IMG/VR virus record: IMGVR_UViG_3300032893_000134
Location: 1 to 40,757 of that record
Length of the DNA: 40,757 bases
Origin: a virus
Direction: 5' to 3' (one strand)
Below the pieces are notes generated by a model. The model had not been told where the DNA came from and did no database searches. It worked only from the letters and a program-made list of their open reading frames with translations. Position numbers and translations under genes: made by a program. Shown piece after piece: positions 30,378-37,185 of the stretch (position 1 is the stretch's first letter; each line of letters starts with the position of its first letter).

Positions 30378-30497
30378 TAAATTGTCGCCATGGTTGTTCG
30401 ATCCATTGCTAAAAACTCCTATTTCAGAGACGCCAATCCCATAAAACAGGATTATCTCGCATGGCGTACCAATTGAGCGCAGCGCCGAATTAACGCG

Positions 30498-30526
30498 AAA
30501 ATATAGCAATCGTTATGCCGTGTCAA
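30498..30526 (-). promoter_or_regulatory. Late promoter (pR'-like)
   Basis: A perfect -35 TTGACA (30526-30521) overlaps the stop codon of the Q-like gene. The -10 is TATTTT at 17 bp or TATATT at 15 bp. It drives leftward transcription into the tRNA, the structured RNA, the terminator and the virion genes. The 120 bases between it and the tRNA hold only tiny frames (12 and 9 codons). Confidence 0.75.
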
Positions 30527-31005
30527 GCGACTTCTGTCATTATTCTTGCGTCATACGCCATCGGCATACGCTCGCCCACGCGCCGCGCCCAATCCCAAGT
30601 CGAATCCAGCATCGCCAAGCTCGCCGCATATCCCCGCGAATTCGACAGGTGCGCCCGTTTACCGTGCCCCCCGCATACCTCGCAAGCCGCATCTTCCAGC
30701 ATCGGCGCATCCGGCAGCGCGATGTGGCCTAGCCCGTGGCATGCCTCGCATTCGGGCGATAACCACCACAGGAGCGCGCTCGTTACGTCGCCAATCTGCA
30801 AGGTGACGCGCCTGCCGATGCGCCGCTGGATCAGCAGAGTTAGCTCTGTCATGCGGCCCAGCGGCTTTTTACCGGCTTCCCACTCGGCCAGTACGGTGAT
30901 TGCCAAGCCGGGGAACTGGTCTTTGTGCGTGGCGTAGGCGCTGGCGATCAGGACGGTTTGATCTACGTGGCCGGCACCGACTGCGGTAACGAGCCTTTCA
31001 AGCAT
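30523..31005 (-). CDS. Putative Q-type late antiterminator with zinc finger, 160 aa
   Basis: Two knuckles, C86-x2-C89 (CEACHGLGH) and C108-x2-C111 (CEVCGGHGKR), form the DnaJ-like CxxCxGxG zinc motif seen in several lambdoid Q antiterminators. The flanks are helical (LIQRRIGRRVTLQIGDV; LAMLDSTWDWARRVGERM). The place is decisive: last gene of the leftward delayed-early operon, directly before a strong promoter whose first transcript meets a terminator. If it is Q it would modify RNA polymerase at that promoter. Binding to the site is not shown. Confidence 0.65.
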   Translation of the reverse strand: MLERLVTAVGAGHVDQTVLIASAYATHKDQFPGLAITVLAEWEAGKKPLGRMTELTLLIQRRIGRRVTLQIGDVTSALLWWLSPECEACHGLGHIALPDAPMLEDAACEVCGGHGKRAHLSNSRGYAASLAMLDSTWDWARRVGERMPMAYDARIMTEVA

Positions 31006-31129
31006 TCGGCACCGCCGTTAACGCAAAACTCCCATCCTTAAGCTCGTACAGGCTCCAGGAGCAATGCGTCACTTGCCCGGCAATCCCATACATCCGCCCT
31101 AGACTGTCTGCAATGCGTTTGAGTCGCAT
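30998..31129 (-). CDS. Small protein upstream of the Q-like gene, 43 aa
   Basis: ATG at 31129 follows GGAGGAAAC, one of the best ribosome-binding sites in the window. The product MRLKRIADSLGRMYGIAGQV, then THCSWSLYELKDGSFALTAV, is basic at the start. It overlaps the end of the glycosyltransferase gene by 31 bp and the start of the Q-like gene by 8 bp. Family unknown. Confidence 0.65.
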   Translation of the reverse strand: MRLKRIADSLGRMYGIAGQVTHCSWSLYELKDGSFALTAVPNA

Positions 31130-32487
31130 GTTTCCTCCCATAGACGCCAGATCGCATCAGCAACAGCGGGGCCGGGCGAACCGAAAAACTTTTTCTTGAG
31201 TATATCGAAGTCCGGCACATCCGGCACCCAATGCGGATGCTTGAGAAACGCAATCGCGTTTTCCGCGTAGGTCTCACGCGACTCGGCAATCAGGTAGGTA
31301 TCTTCACAGCCCGAGCGCTCGATCAGCATTGCGCCAACCCGCGAAGGAATATCATCGCCGCGCACGGTAATCGTTGGAATGCCCGCGATGAATGCATCCA
31401 TGATGCTGTTCGTTCCGCCAAATGGGAAAGCATCCAAGGCGAATGAGCATTTCGCCAGCCGGTCCAGATAAACCTGATAGGACGTGCGCGGATAGATGCG
31501 CGCTTTTGGAAACCACTTGCGAATCTCGTAATCGACCATCGCATGCTGTAGGTCGGTCTGGTTCGGAAAGAAGTGAAACACAACCTCTGGAACAGCCGTT
31601 TCAATCTGCTTCAGCGCACGCATGAATGGCGGAATCAGCTTTTGCGCGATGGATGGCACGGCGACGCTGTAGCGCTGCGGATCGCGCTTTGGAACCGTGA
31701 AATCCGAGCGCATGGTGTGTATGCCGGTGCCATCGGGGAGCGCGATTACCCGCTCGCTGTAATTCGCTGTGTCGCCTACAGTGGATTTTTCCGTCAGCAG
31801 ATAGTCGATGTATGGCGATAGCGAGCTAGCGGGGTGCCCTGGAAACATGATTTGCACGGGCGCAAGACGAATGTTCGCCAGCGTAGTTGTCCATGTCGCC
31901 ATGCCAATGGACGGGAACAGAATGATGTCCGGCGATTCGGCGTGAATTATTTCTACGATCTGGTCAAACTGCAATTCTTGATCGGGCAGATGCAACAAAC
32001 GTTCAAATACATGAAAAGCGTCCGGGTCGCTTGCATCGCCGCCATACATGGCTACCGTCTCAAAGCGCTCTTTCAGACTTGCCAATATCGGCGCATAGCA
32101 GCGGTACATGCTGTGATTCGTGCCGAACCATTCCAGCGGGATCAGGATTTTCGGGCGCGCTTTTGCCTCTGCCGGGCGCGTGCATTCTGGCACATCCATG
32201 CTGGCAAGCGCCATGTCACGAAACCACTTGTTTATGGTGCGCTTGATGGCGTGTTTGTTTGGCGCGTCAGTGTACGTGCAATACATGTAGACCTCGCCCG
32301 CGCTTTTGACGGCCTCAAAGGGAATGCCGTATTGCGCAAGCTCATCATGCAAGCCCATCAGCTTGACGCGCTGATCGTAGGCGGCTTGGCTGATGATAAA
32401 CGGTTCGGCCATCGCCGCTAGTATTTTTGTAATGATGATGGCGGGATGCGGGCCGACTGGCTGCTCGCCGTCTGCGTTCTCGCTCAT
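31099..32487 (-). CDS. GT41-like (OGT/HMW1C-type) glycosyltransferase, 462 aa
   Basis: The C-terminal catalytic half shows the GT-B pattern of GT41 enzymes: LFPSIGMATWTTTLANIRLA, PVQIMFPGHPASSLS and YIDYLLTEKS in the donor-site region, then CSFALDAFPFGGTNSIMDAF (about 347-366) and TITVRGDDIPSRVGAMLIER, which contact the nucleotide sugar in relatives. The first 130 residues are unassigned. It would transfer a sugar to protein or another surface acceptor in the host cytoplasm. The ATG at 32487 overlaps the stop of a membrane microprotein as ATGA. No tetratricopeptide repeats are present. Confidence 0.75.
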   Translation of the reverse strand: MSENADGEQPVGPHPAIIITKILAAMAEPFIISQAAYDQRVKLMGLHDELAQYGIPFEAVKSAGEVYMYCTYTDAPNKHAIKRTINKWFRDMALASMDVPECTRPAEAKARPKILIPLEWFGTNHSMYRCYAPILASLKERFETVAMYGGDASDPDAFHVFERLLHLPDQELQFDQIVEIIHAESPDIILFPSIGMATWTTTLANIRLAPVQIMFPGHPASSLSPYIDYLLTEKSTVGDTANYSERVIALPDGTGIHTMRSDFTVPKRDPQRYSVAVPSIAQKLIPPFMRALKQIETAVPEVVFHFFPNQTDLQHAMVDYEIRKWFPKARIYPRTSYQVYLDRLAKCSFALDAFPFGGTNSIMDAFIAGIPTITVRGDDIPSRVGAMLIERSGCEDTYLIAESRETYAENAIAFLKHPHWVPDVPDFDILKKKFFGSPGPAVADAIWRLWEETCDSNALQTV

Positions 32488-32576
32488 GCCATCACCATAA
32501 ACCAAATGATCAGCGTAGCCAAATTGGTGATAATCGCCAGGATGCACAGGCGGGCGGCTAGTTTGTCGGCGGACAT
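32484..32576 (-). CDS. Membrane microprotein coupled to the glycosyltransferase, 30 aa
   Basis: MSADKLAARL is followed by one hydrophobic helix (CILAIITNLATLIIWFMVMA) that runs to the C-terminus. Its TGA overlaps the glycosyltransferase ATG as ATGA, which supports both starts. An in-frame ATG six codons upstream (32594) is an alternative. It may anchor or regulate its neighbour; that is inference. Confidence 0.55.
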   Translation of the reverse strand: MSADKLAARLCILAIITNLATLIIWFMVMA

Positions 32577-32610
32577 GGGATGGAAGCCTAGCATTCAGGG
32601 TGCCTGCGAG

Positions 32611-32808
32611 TCAAGGAGCAAAGATTTTCGCGGCGGTCGCAAAGGCCGCCTGCAACTTTTCTTCGCCACCGACCGCAGCCACCAGTTCTTCCCGCGAGAT
32701 CGACAGCACAAACTCTGTCGTCCTTGATTGCGCGGGCTTCTCTAACTCCCACTGTCCATCAATGAGATTGAGCGTGTAAAAGTGCTTGATAGGACCGAAT
32801 TCGTTCAT
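32611..32808 (-). CDS. Small protein of the leftward operon, 65 aa
   Basis: The N-terminal half reads as strands (GPIKHFYTLNLIDGQWELEK) and the C-terminal half as a helix (REELVAAVGGEEKLQAAFAT). No family is recognised. It overlaps the upstream gene by 4 bp. Confidence 0.7.
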   Translation of the reverse strand: MNEFGPIKHFYTLNLIDGQWELEKPAQSRTTEFVLSISREELVAAVGGEEKLQAAFATAAKIFAP

Positions 32809-33053
32809 GGCGTCTCCAAGTTGTAGCGGGCCGCAATCTGGCGATTTATCTCCTCGATCACATGCTCGCTTGTCCAGCCGTACGTAACGAAATCACGTTT
32901 GCCGCCGAGTACGTGATCACGGGCTATCTGCATGCAATCCTCCGCCACCAGCCGCGCGAAGGCTTCGAGTCGCTCAGTCGTAGCCTCGCAATTGCCGCCA
33001 TCGCTGACGAATATCCCAGCCTCCTCCACCATCCTGCGAAGCTCTGCGTTCAT
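32805..33053 (-). CDS. Helical protein of the leftward operon, 82 aa
   Basis: The ATG at 33053 is fixed by ATGA overlap with the microprotein upstream; the longer frame merely reads through that gene. Residues 1-60 are amphipathic helices (AELRRMVEEAGIFV; RLEAFARLVAEDCMQIARDH), a pattern found in many short phage proteins of unknown function. It ends VIEEINRQIAARYNLETP. Confidence 0.7.
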   Translation of the reverse strand: MNAELRRMVEEAGIFVSDGGNCEATTERLEAFARLVAEDCMQIARDHVLGGKRDFVTYGWTSEHVIEEINRQIAARYNLETP

Positions 33054-33160
33054 AACATCACCATCCGGATAATAGTGAATAGCCCAGCACCAAAGAACCA
33101 ACCTAGAAGGGCCCCTAAAACAATGCCGATGATCGTGTGCGTCCAGTGTTCCGCGTTCAT
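33050..33160 (-). CDS. Membrane microprotein, 36 aa
   Basis: MNAEHWTHT precedes a Gly-rich membrane helix (IIGIVLGALLGWFFGAGLFT) and a short basic end. Both its start and its stop overlap neighbours as ATGA, so the frame is well supported despite its size. Function unknown. Confidence 0.6.
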   Translation of the reverse strand: MNAEHWTHTIIGIVLGALLGWFFGAGLFTIIRMVML

Positions 33161-33420
33161 TTGGCGCGCTCCTTTAGCATCATATCAGCGTATGCGTATG
33201 CGTCGGGCACTATCTCACTGGCAGCGTAAATACCTTTCATTTGCGGGGCCATTTTCGACATATAACCGGCGATCATTCCCTGCATCGCCTTCGCCGCGAA
33301 GTAGTCCCGCAGCGTCATGCCTTGAGACTTACCAAGCGCGCGCATAATCCCGGTTGCATCGTCAATAATCGGAACATTATCACTAGGAAAAGCCGCCCCG
33401 CCGTCCTCTAAGTTGCTCAT
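33157..33420 (-). CDS. Conserved GMTLRDYFAAKAMQ phage protein, 87 aa
   Basis: The GMTLRDYFAAKAMQG core with a preceding GGAAFP segment and the ending AYAYADMMLKERAK define a very common small phage protein of unknown function. It overlaps both neighbours by 4 bp. Confidence 0.85.
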   Translation of the reverse strand: MSNLEDGGAAFPSDNVPIIDDATGIMRALGKSQGMTLRDYFAAKAMQGMIAGYMSKMAPQMKGIYAASEIVPDAYAYADMMLKERAK

Positions 33421-33611
33421 TTGAGTTCCTCCTGGTAGTTACAACGATGCCCGCACACCTGCGGGCGCATCAACTTCGCCACGTCAAGCAAATCCTCCAC
33501 CTTGCCATCACGCCAGTCCTCGCGATGATCGTAAGGACTGCTCTTTTGCTCAAGCACTTGCAGGATAACTTTGTCCTCATGCGCTTTGAATCGAAACGAA
33601 ACTATGCTCAT
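33417..33611 (-). CDS. Small protein of the leftward operon, 64 aa
   Basis: A beta-rich start (SIVSFRFKAHEDKVILQVL) leads into an acidic stretch (HREDWRDGKVEDLLDVAKLM) and a C-terminal pair of Cys (VCGHRC). No family is recognised. It is coupled by 4-bp overlaps. Confidence 0.7.
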   Translation of the reverse strand: MSIVSFRFKAHEDKVILQVLEQKSSPYDHREDWRDGKVEDLLDVAKLMRPQVCGHRCNYQEELK

Positions 33612-33862
33612 ACGCCCTCCGGCGGGGTGGTAAACAACGTATCAAACTCCTCCGTGCGATACGGACTGTACTCGATGTAATCGCCAAGCTTCCACGTATC
33701 GCGGATGTCTTTTCTGCGCACCCAAAAAGTGCGCGATAGAACGCCAGACGCAGGTTTTGGCGCAGGCTGCACAGCCAAATGACCCTGTAGCTCGAAAAGT
33801 AGGCGTTCTAGCTTTTCGTCCCAGGATTCGCAGAGTGCGTGGTAGGGCAGGGGTTGGGTCAT
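33608..33862 (-). CDS. Protein of the leftward operon, 84 aa
   Basis: The N-terminus contains a helix (CESWDEKLERLLFELQGHL), then a Pro/Ala linker, then a WVRRKDIRDTWKLGDYIEYS module with three Trp/Tyr that could be a small beta domain. Family unknown. Confidence 0.65.
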   Translation of the reverse strand: MTQPLPYHALCESWDEKLERLLFELQGHLAVQPAPKPASGVLSRTFWVRRKDIRDTWKLGDYIEYSPYRTEEFDTLFTTPPEGV

Positions 33863-34125
33863 GGGGCCTCCGGTGGGGTGGGTTTCAGCGGAAGCAGATC
33901 GCCAGCGCGATAGGCTGCCAGATGGAACGCGGCGTACAGGCGCATCAGGTCGCGCGGCATACTCTGAAAAATTGGAACATCGACATCATCCCCATCATTT
34001 CTACCTTGATGCTCGCCATTTAAAAGATCAAAAGCTTGACTCAACTCTCCGCGCTTTACATACCCCACAACATGCGCATCGCCGCACCGCACAACTTCCA
34101 GTAAATCTTCTTCAATCATATCCAT
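33859..34125 (-). CDS. Acidic protein of the leftward operon, 88 aa
   Basis: It is strongly acidic (DMIEEDLLEVVRCGDAH; NDGDDVDVP) with a C-terminal helix (MRLYAAFHLAAYRAGDLL). GGAGG precedes the ATG. No family is recognised. Confidence 0.7.
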   Translation of the reverse strand: MDMIEEDLLEVVRCGDAHVVGYVKRGELSQAFDLLNGEHQGRNDGDDVDVPIFQSMPRDLMRLYAAFHLAAYRAGDLLPLKPTPPEAP

Positions 34126-34147
34126 AATTTCCTCCGGGTAAAAATTC

Positions 34148-34438
34148 TCACGTCACAGGGTCATTGACGATTTGCGGGCGTGGCACAAAGAACCTGGCCT
34201 CCCGCCCGCAAGTCCTACTAAGTCGCGCGCCGATATAGCCTGCCTCGCGCTCTGAATCGCAATACAGCCTGCGCACATATGGCGTGATTGTCTCGCCCTT
34301 GACCGGCTCAACATACGACTTCGCAACCGGCGCGCCAGGGCGATTGCATATCCAATAGCCAACCGCGCAGGCACTACCGAACGGCGACAGCGACAGAAAT
34401 TCGTGAAACGCGCAATCCTTGCATAGCTTAATGCTCAC
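34148..34438 (-). CDS. Cys-rich zinc-binding phage protein, 96 aa
   Basis: GTG at 34438 was chosen because AAGGAG lies 6 bases upstream; the longer frame runs through the iteron array, whose 8- to 11-bp spacing is not in codon register. CKDCAFHEF, C...WICNRPG, YCDSER and TCGREARFF give a metal-binding set typical of small phage zinc proteins. Function unknown. Confidence 0.7.
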   Translation of the reverse strand: MSIKLCKDCAFHEFLSLSPFGSACAVGYWICNRPGAPVAKSYVEPVKGETITPYVRRLYCDSEREAGYIGARLSRTCGREARFFVPRPQIVNDPVT

Positions 34439-34456
34439 GTCATGCTCCTTGTGTTG

Positions 34457-34634
34457 GTTAGTAAGTACTAACACTTTCCGCCAATCCGCCAATCTCCGCC
34501 AATCATCCGCCAATACCCCGTACGCATTGCGGTTGGCCCTCCGCCAATCCGCCAATGCGGAGGGGGGTATAAGGGGGGAGAGAAGGAAGAAAATTGTAAA
34601 ATTTACACATCCGCCAATCTGCCCCTCTGCCAAT
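34457..34634. other. Iteron array, probable replication origin
   Basis: Seven exact CCGCCAAT copies (34478, 34486, 34496, 34507, 34541, 34549, 34611) and one CTGCCAAT variant (34627) lie in the same orientation. An AT-rich tract (34579-34609) falls between copies six and seven, like a DNA-unwinding element. A perfect palindrome, GTTAGT-AAGT-ACTAAC, flanks them at 34457-34472. The array abuts the stop of the replicative helicase gene. This matches iteron origins of plasmids and phages. Confidence 0.7.
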
Positions 34635-34639
34635 GCCTT

Positions 34640-35830
34640 TTAAGCCCATAGAATCTCCTTGTCTTTGTAGTTCAATCGAACCGCCTGCACCTTTATGTCA
34701 CCAGCATGGCGCATTTCCTCGACCATCCGTTTAAACCGCGTCCGGCCTGTTGGACCCTTCAGGCTTTCAGGAAACTCAGCATGTGCGCTTAGGACGTGAT
34801 AGGCGGTTCTCTGACCGGTCGATGCCGCCGGGACGGATATCCCCTTGGAAATGCAGTCCCGAAGGCACTGAAGGATTCCTGAGCGTTCCTGGCGCTCCCG
34901 GTGGCGGCGCTCAAAGATGGATTCAGCGGCAACCGTTTCGCCCAAGAAAAGATGCGCGCCGTCGTCCCAGGCAAAACGGATGGTTTGATCCGGAATGCCG
35001 AGATTGGATTTTTGCAGGTCCAGCAGGAGAGAGCCGGTTTTCTCCGTGGCTTCGTCTGAGCGTTTGGACTCGGGATAGAGATACCAGCGGGCGCGGACGC
35101 TATTATGCCAACCTGTGGTGCCCGAATAGCCTTCGGATGTGGTTTCCGTGCTGCCGGCGGTCGCGCGGTTAACGTGGCCGATCAGCACGACTGCGCCGGA
35201 GTAGGGGTCAATCAGGCTGATTAATTGATTCACGAAACGTTTTACATCGTTGCGCGCGCTCTCCCCGCCGCCGAAAGTATCGGAAATGCCATCGACAAAT
35301 AACACCTGCCGTTCCGTTGATTTAAAGCGATGCGCCAATTCCGCGAATGCTGGCGTGTAGGTATAATCGGATTGCGGCTGTAGCTGCCAAAGCACGGTTT
35401 CCTTGCCTACGAGGTCGATGATGTCCAGCCAGCCGCGCAAAGCCGCCATATCAACGTCCAGGTGCTTGCAGATGCGATATAGACGCCAGTGCAAAACGCT
35501 CTCGCGGTCCTCGCATGACATGTACATAACGCGGCAGCGTCGGACAGGCAGCCCAAAGAACGGGATTCCGAGCGCCATGCAAACGGAAAGATGCAAGGCA
35601 ATACCGGACTTGCCGACGCCGCCATGCCCGGAAAATAGCGTGGCATAGCCAACCGGCAGCCAGTCAGGAATAATGAACTTCGGCGGCTCTGGTTCGCGCT
35701 CTGAAAGGGCTTCAAGGTCAATAGGATCAGGCCATAGGCGCTCGATAGCAACGCCCGTACCCGTAGGAGGCGACACCCCATCATCCTCCGGCCAGCGTCC
35801 CACTGGCGGTTCTTCTTGGGCGAAGGTCAT
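34640..35830 (-). CDS. RepA-type hexameric replicative helicase (AAA_25), 396 aa
   Basis: It should unwind DNA at the phage fork. Walker A is GHGGVGKS at 68-75 (LFSGHGGVGKSGIALHLSVC). Walker B is in RQVLFVDGISDTFGGGE (about 173-190), and the sensor-like VVLIGHVNRA follows. The N-terminal 50 residues are a flexible acidic leader and the C-terminal 100 are helical, possibly a winged-helix end. Its stop lies beside the iterons. It overlaps the methyltransferase gene by 4 bp. Confidence 0.85.
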   Translation of the reverse strand: MTFAQEEPPVGRWPEDDGVSPPTGTGVAIERLWPDPIDLEALSEREPEPPKFIIPDWLPVGYATLFSGHGGVGKSGIALHLSVCMALGIPFFGLPVRRCRVMYMSCEDRESVLHWRLYRICKHLDVDMAALRGWLDIIDLVGKETVLWQLQPQSDYTYTPAFAELAHRFKSTERQVLFVDGISDTFGGGESARNDVKRFVNQLISLIDPYSGAVVLIGHVNRATAGSTETTSEGYSGTTGWHNSVRARWYLYPESKRSDEATEKTGSLLLDLQKSNLGIPDQTIRFAWDDGAHLFLGETVAAESIFERRHRERQERSGILQCLRDCISKGISVPAASTGQRTAYHVLSAHAEFPESLKGPTGRTRFKRMVEEMRHAGDIKVQAVRLNYKDKEILWA

Positions 35831-36285
35831 TTAATAAACGCCAGCCAATGCGTCTTGCTCGCCTTACCGGATGGATGCCCAAATAAAGCAGGGTGGCCAG
35901 CGAGTTCTATAATCTCGCGCACTTTGATTTGATGCTCATTCCATTTGAATATTAGAGTTCCATTAGGCTCAAGCACGCGGAAGCATTCCTTAAAACCTTC
36001 GCGTAAATCATCCTGCCAAGTCGATAACAGGCGTCCATACTTTTTTGCCATCCAACTATTTCCGCCTAGCGATTTCATGTGCGGCGGATCGAAAACAATC
36101 ATCTTGAAAGTCGCATCCGCGAATGGCATTGCACGAAAATCCATCTGAATCGTCGGATTGATGGAGAGCGCGCGACCGTCACATAGCACATGTTCTTCAA
36201 CACGAATGTCGGCAAAAACAACATCAGGATTGGCGCGGTCAAACCAAAACATGCGCGAGCCGCAACAAGCGTCTAAAATTCGCAT
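35827..36285 (-). CDS. SAM-dependent DNA methyltransferase-like protein, 152 aa
   Basis: MRILDACCGSRMFWFDR opens with a SAM-binding motif I; MIVFDPPHM (D66-P-P-H69) is motif IV; LREGFKECFRVLEPNGTLIF is motif VI-VIII-like. This compact family is common in phages near replication genes. Target base and specificity are unknown; DPPH resembles the amino-methylating DPPY group. AAGGAGG precedes the ATG, which overlaps the upstream stop as TAATG. Confidence 0.8.
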   Translation of the reverse strand: MRILDACCGSRMFWFDRANPDVVFADIRVEEHVLCDGRALSINPTIQMDFRAMPFADATFKMIVFDPPHMKSLGGNSWMAKKYGRLLSTWQDDLREGFKECFRVLEPNGTLIFKWNEHQIKVREIIELAGHPALFGHPSGKASKTHWLAFIK

Positions 36286-36458
36286 TACGCCTCCTTGCGT
36301 GGACTGCCGCGCTTCTTCCCGGACGGATACACAATAGCCGCATGGACGATCCAATCCCGCCCATGCCGAACGCCTGGAATCCGTTTCTCTTTCAGTAGTT
36401 GCCTGACTCGCTGTTCGGTCAGTTTAAGTTTTGTCGCCGTTTGGGATACAGTAAGCAT
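36285..36458 (-). CDS. Excisionase/MerR-like HTH protein, first gene of the replication operon, 57 aa
   Basis: MLTVSQTATKLKLTEQRVRQ then LLKEKRIPGVRHGRDWIV is a winged HTH_17 (DNA-binding excisionase) domain, followed by a basic tail KKRGSPRKEA. With no integrase in the genome, excision is unlikely; control of the divergent promoters around 36520-36600 or a replication role fits better. It shares a base with the methyltransferase start. Confidence 0.8.
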   Translation of the reverse strand: MLTVSQTATKLKLTEQRVRQLLKEKRIPGVRHGRDWIVHAAIVYPSGKKRGSPRKEA

Positions 36459-36523
36459 CTGGGCAGCATAATTGCTTTTCGGCGCGTGCGCAAGGAAATG
36501 TTACGCGGCGCGGCAACAATGAC

Positions 36524-36529
36524 ATTATA
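36524..36529 (-). promoter_or_regulatory. -10 box of the leftward replication operon
   Basis: A perfect TATAAT on the minus strand lies 66 bases before the HTH start, within an AT-rich patch. No good -35 is found at 16-18 bp, so activation by a bound factor at the nearby inverted repeats is possible. Confidence 0.45.
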
Positions 36530-36545
36530 ATATTTTCAAAGGCCG

Positions 36546-36559
36546 TTGCGATAGCGCAA
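36546..36559. promoter_or_regulatory. Inverted repeat, candidate operator
   Basis: TTGCG-ATAG-CGCAA lies between the leftward -10 and the rightward -35. A second repeat, TCGCC-AACC-GGCGA (36574-36587), sits in the spacer of the rightward promoter. Both have perfect 5-bp arms and 4-bp centres. Confidence 0.4.
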
Positions 36560-36566
36560 ATACTTC

Positions 36567-36595
36567 TTGACATTCGCCAACCGGCGACGGATACT
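36567..36595 (+). promoter_or_regulatory. Rightward promoter of the 36638-37994 operon
   Basis: A perfect -35 TTGACA (36567-36572) is followed after 17 bp by GATACT (4/6). The spacer holds an inverted repeat, and a TTTGGCGG sequence like an inverted iteron (36612-36619) lies just downstream, so the origin-binding factor might also act here. Confidence 0.65.
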
Positions 36596-36637
36596 TATCG
36601 CACGCCGAACGTTTGGCGGATAACTAGGAGAGTCAAA

Positions 36638-36856
36638 ATGAACGGAAAGCGCCGTCAACGTAAGCAAGCAAAGACCTTCGGCAACATCGCATCGGCTGTT
36701 GCTGCCACGACCACGCACATGCAGACTGCGCGTGGCATGAAGGAGCGCGGTGAAGGCGCTGAGGCCGTGAAATACCTCACGCAATGCGGGTGGCATCATG
36801 AAACCGCACACGGCTATCTGTATCCCGATCCACGCAATCGTTCGCTGCTTGCTTAA
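36638..36856 (+). CDS. Basic small early protein, 72 aa
   Basis: It is Lys/Arg-rich at the start (NGKRRQRKQAKTFGNIASAV) with a helical middle and a GWHHETAHGYLYPDPRNRSL end. AGGAGAG precedes the ATG. Family unknown. Confidence 0.65.
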   Translation: MNGKRRQRKQAKTFGNIASAVAATTTHMQTARGMKERGEGAEAVKYLTQCGWHHETAHGYLYPDPRNRSLLA

Positions 36857-36902
36857 CCCCCGCCGGATACTAGCGGTACTGAAGCGCAACTAGAGGGAAA
36901 AA

Positions 36903-37157
36903 ATGAATATCACGCCGCAACGCATGACCAATGAATCGCAGGAAGAATACCGCGCACGTCGCGCTTCCGAGAATGAAGCCGTGAAGTTGTATTTGTACGG
37001 CCCGAAAGTTTCTGCGTGTGATCTGCTCGGTAGATTCTTTATGGTGCGCCGCAAGCCTTTGTCTACGCGGCCATCCCGTCGCTCCCATCCGCGTATGGGA
37101 AAAGCCGCGCTGAAAGAACTAAAGCGCGCTCGGCACACTAACCACCCCGCCTCCTGA
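36903..37157 (+). CDS. Basic early protein, 84 aa
   Basis: The N-terminal half is a charged helix (ESQEEYRARRASENEAVKLY); the C-terminal half is strongly basic (MVRRKPLSTRPSRRSHPRMG; ALKELKRARHTN). It may bind nucleic acid. AGAGGG precedes the ATG. Family unknown. Confidence 0.65.
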   Translation: MNITPQRMTNESQEEYRARRASENEAVKLYLYGPKVSACDLLGRFFMVRRKPLSTRPSRRSHPRMGKAALKELKRARHTNHPAS

Positions 37158-37185
37158 GCGGCGGTAAATAGGAGAGAGGGATGCA

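Noticed and set aside
30464-30478. A 15-base sequence shared (inverted) with 13-27 and 40643-40657.
   Set aside because: About one such match is expected by chance in a genome of this size, and one copy is inside a coding sequence.
30420-30490. Possible second tRNA in the late leader, because of a GCTCAATTGGTA D-arm-like sequence on the minus strand.
   Set aside because: No T-loop (GTTCRA) or acceptor pairing is present and the anticodon-like hairpin has a 9-base loop.
34439-34633. Coding extension of the Cys-rich gene upstream over the iterons, giving repeated ADWR residues.
   Set aside because: The 8-, 10- and 11-bp repeat spacings are out of codon register, and a GTG with AAGGAG at 34438 is a better start.
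36285-36458. Excisionase-like protein as evidence of a temperate, integrating phage.
   Set aside because: No integrase, attachment site or CI-type repressor was found; HTH_17 proteins commonly serve as regulators.
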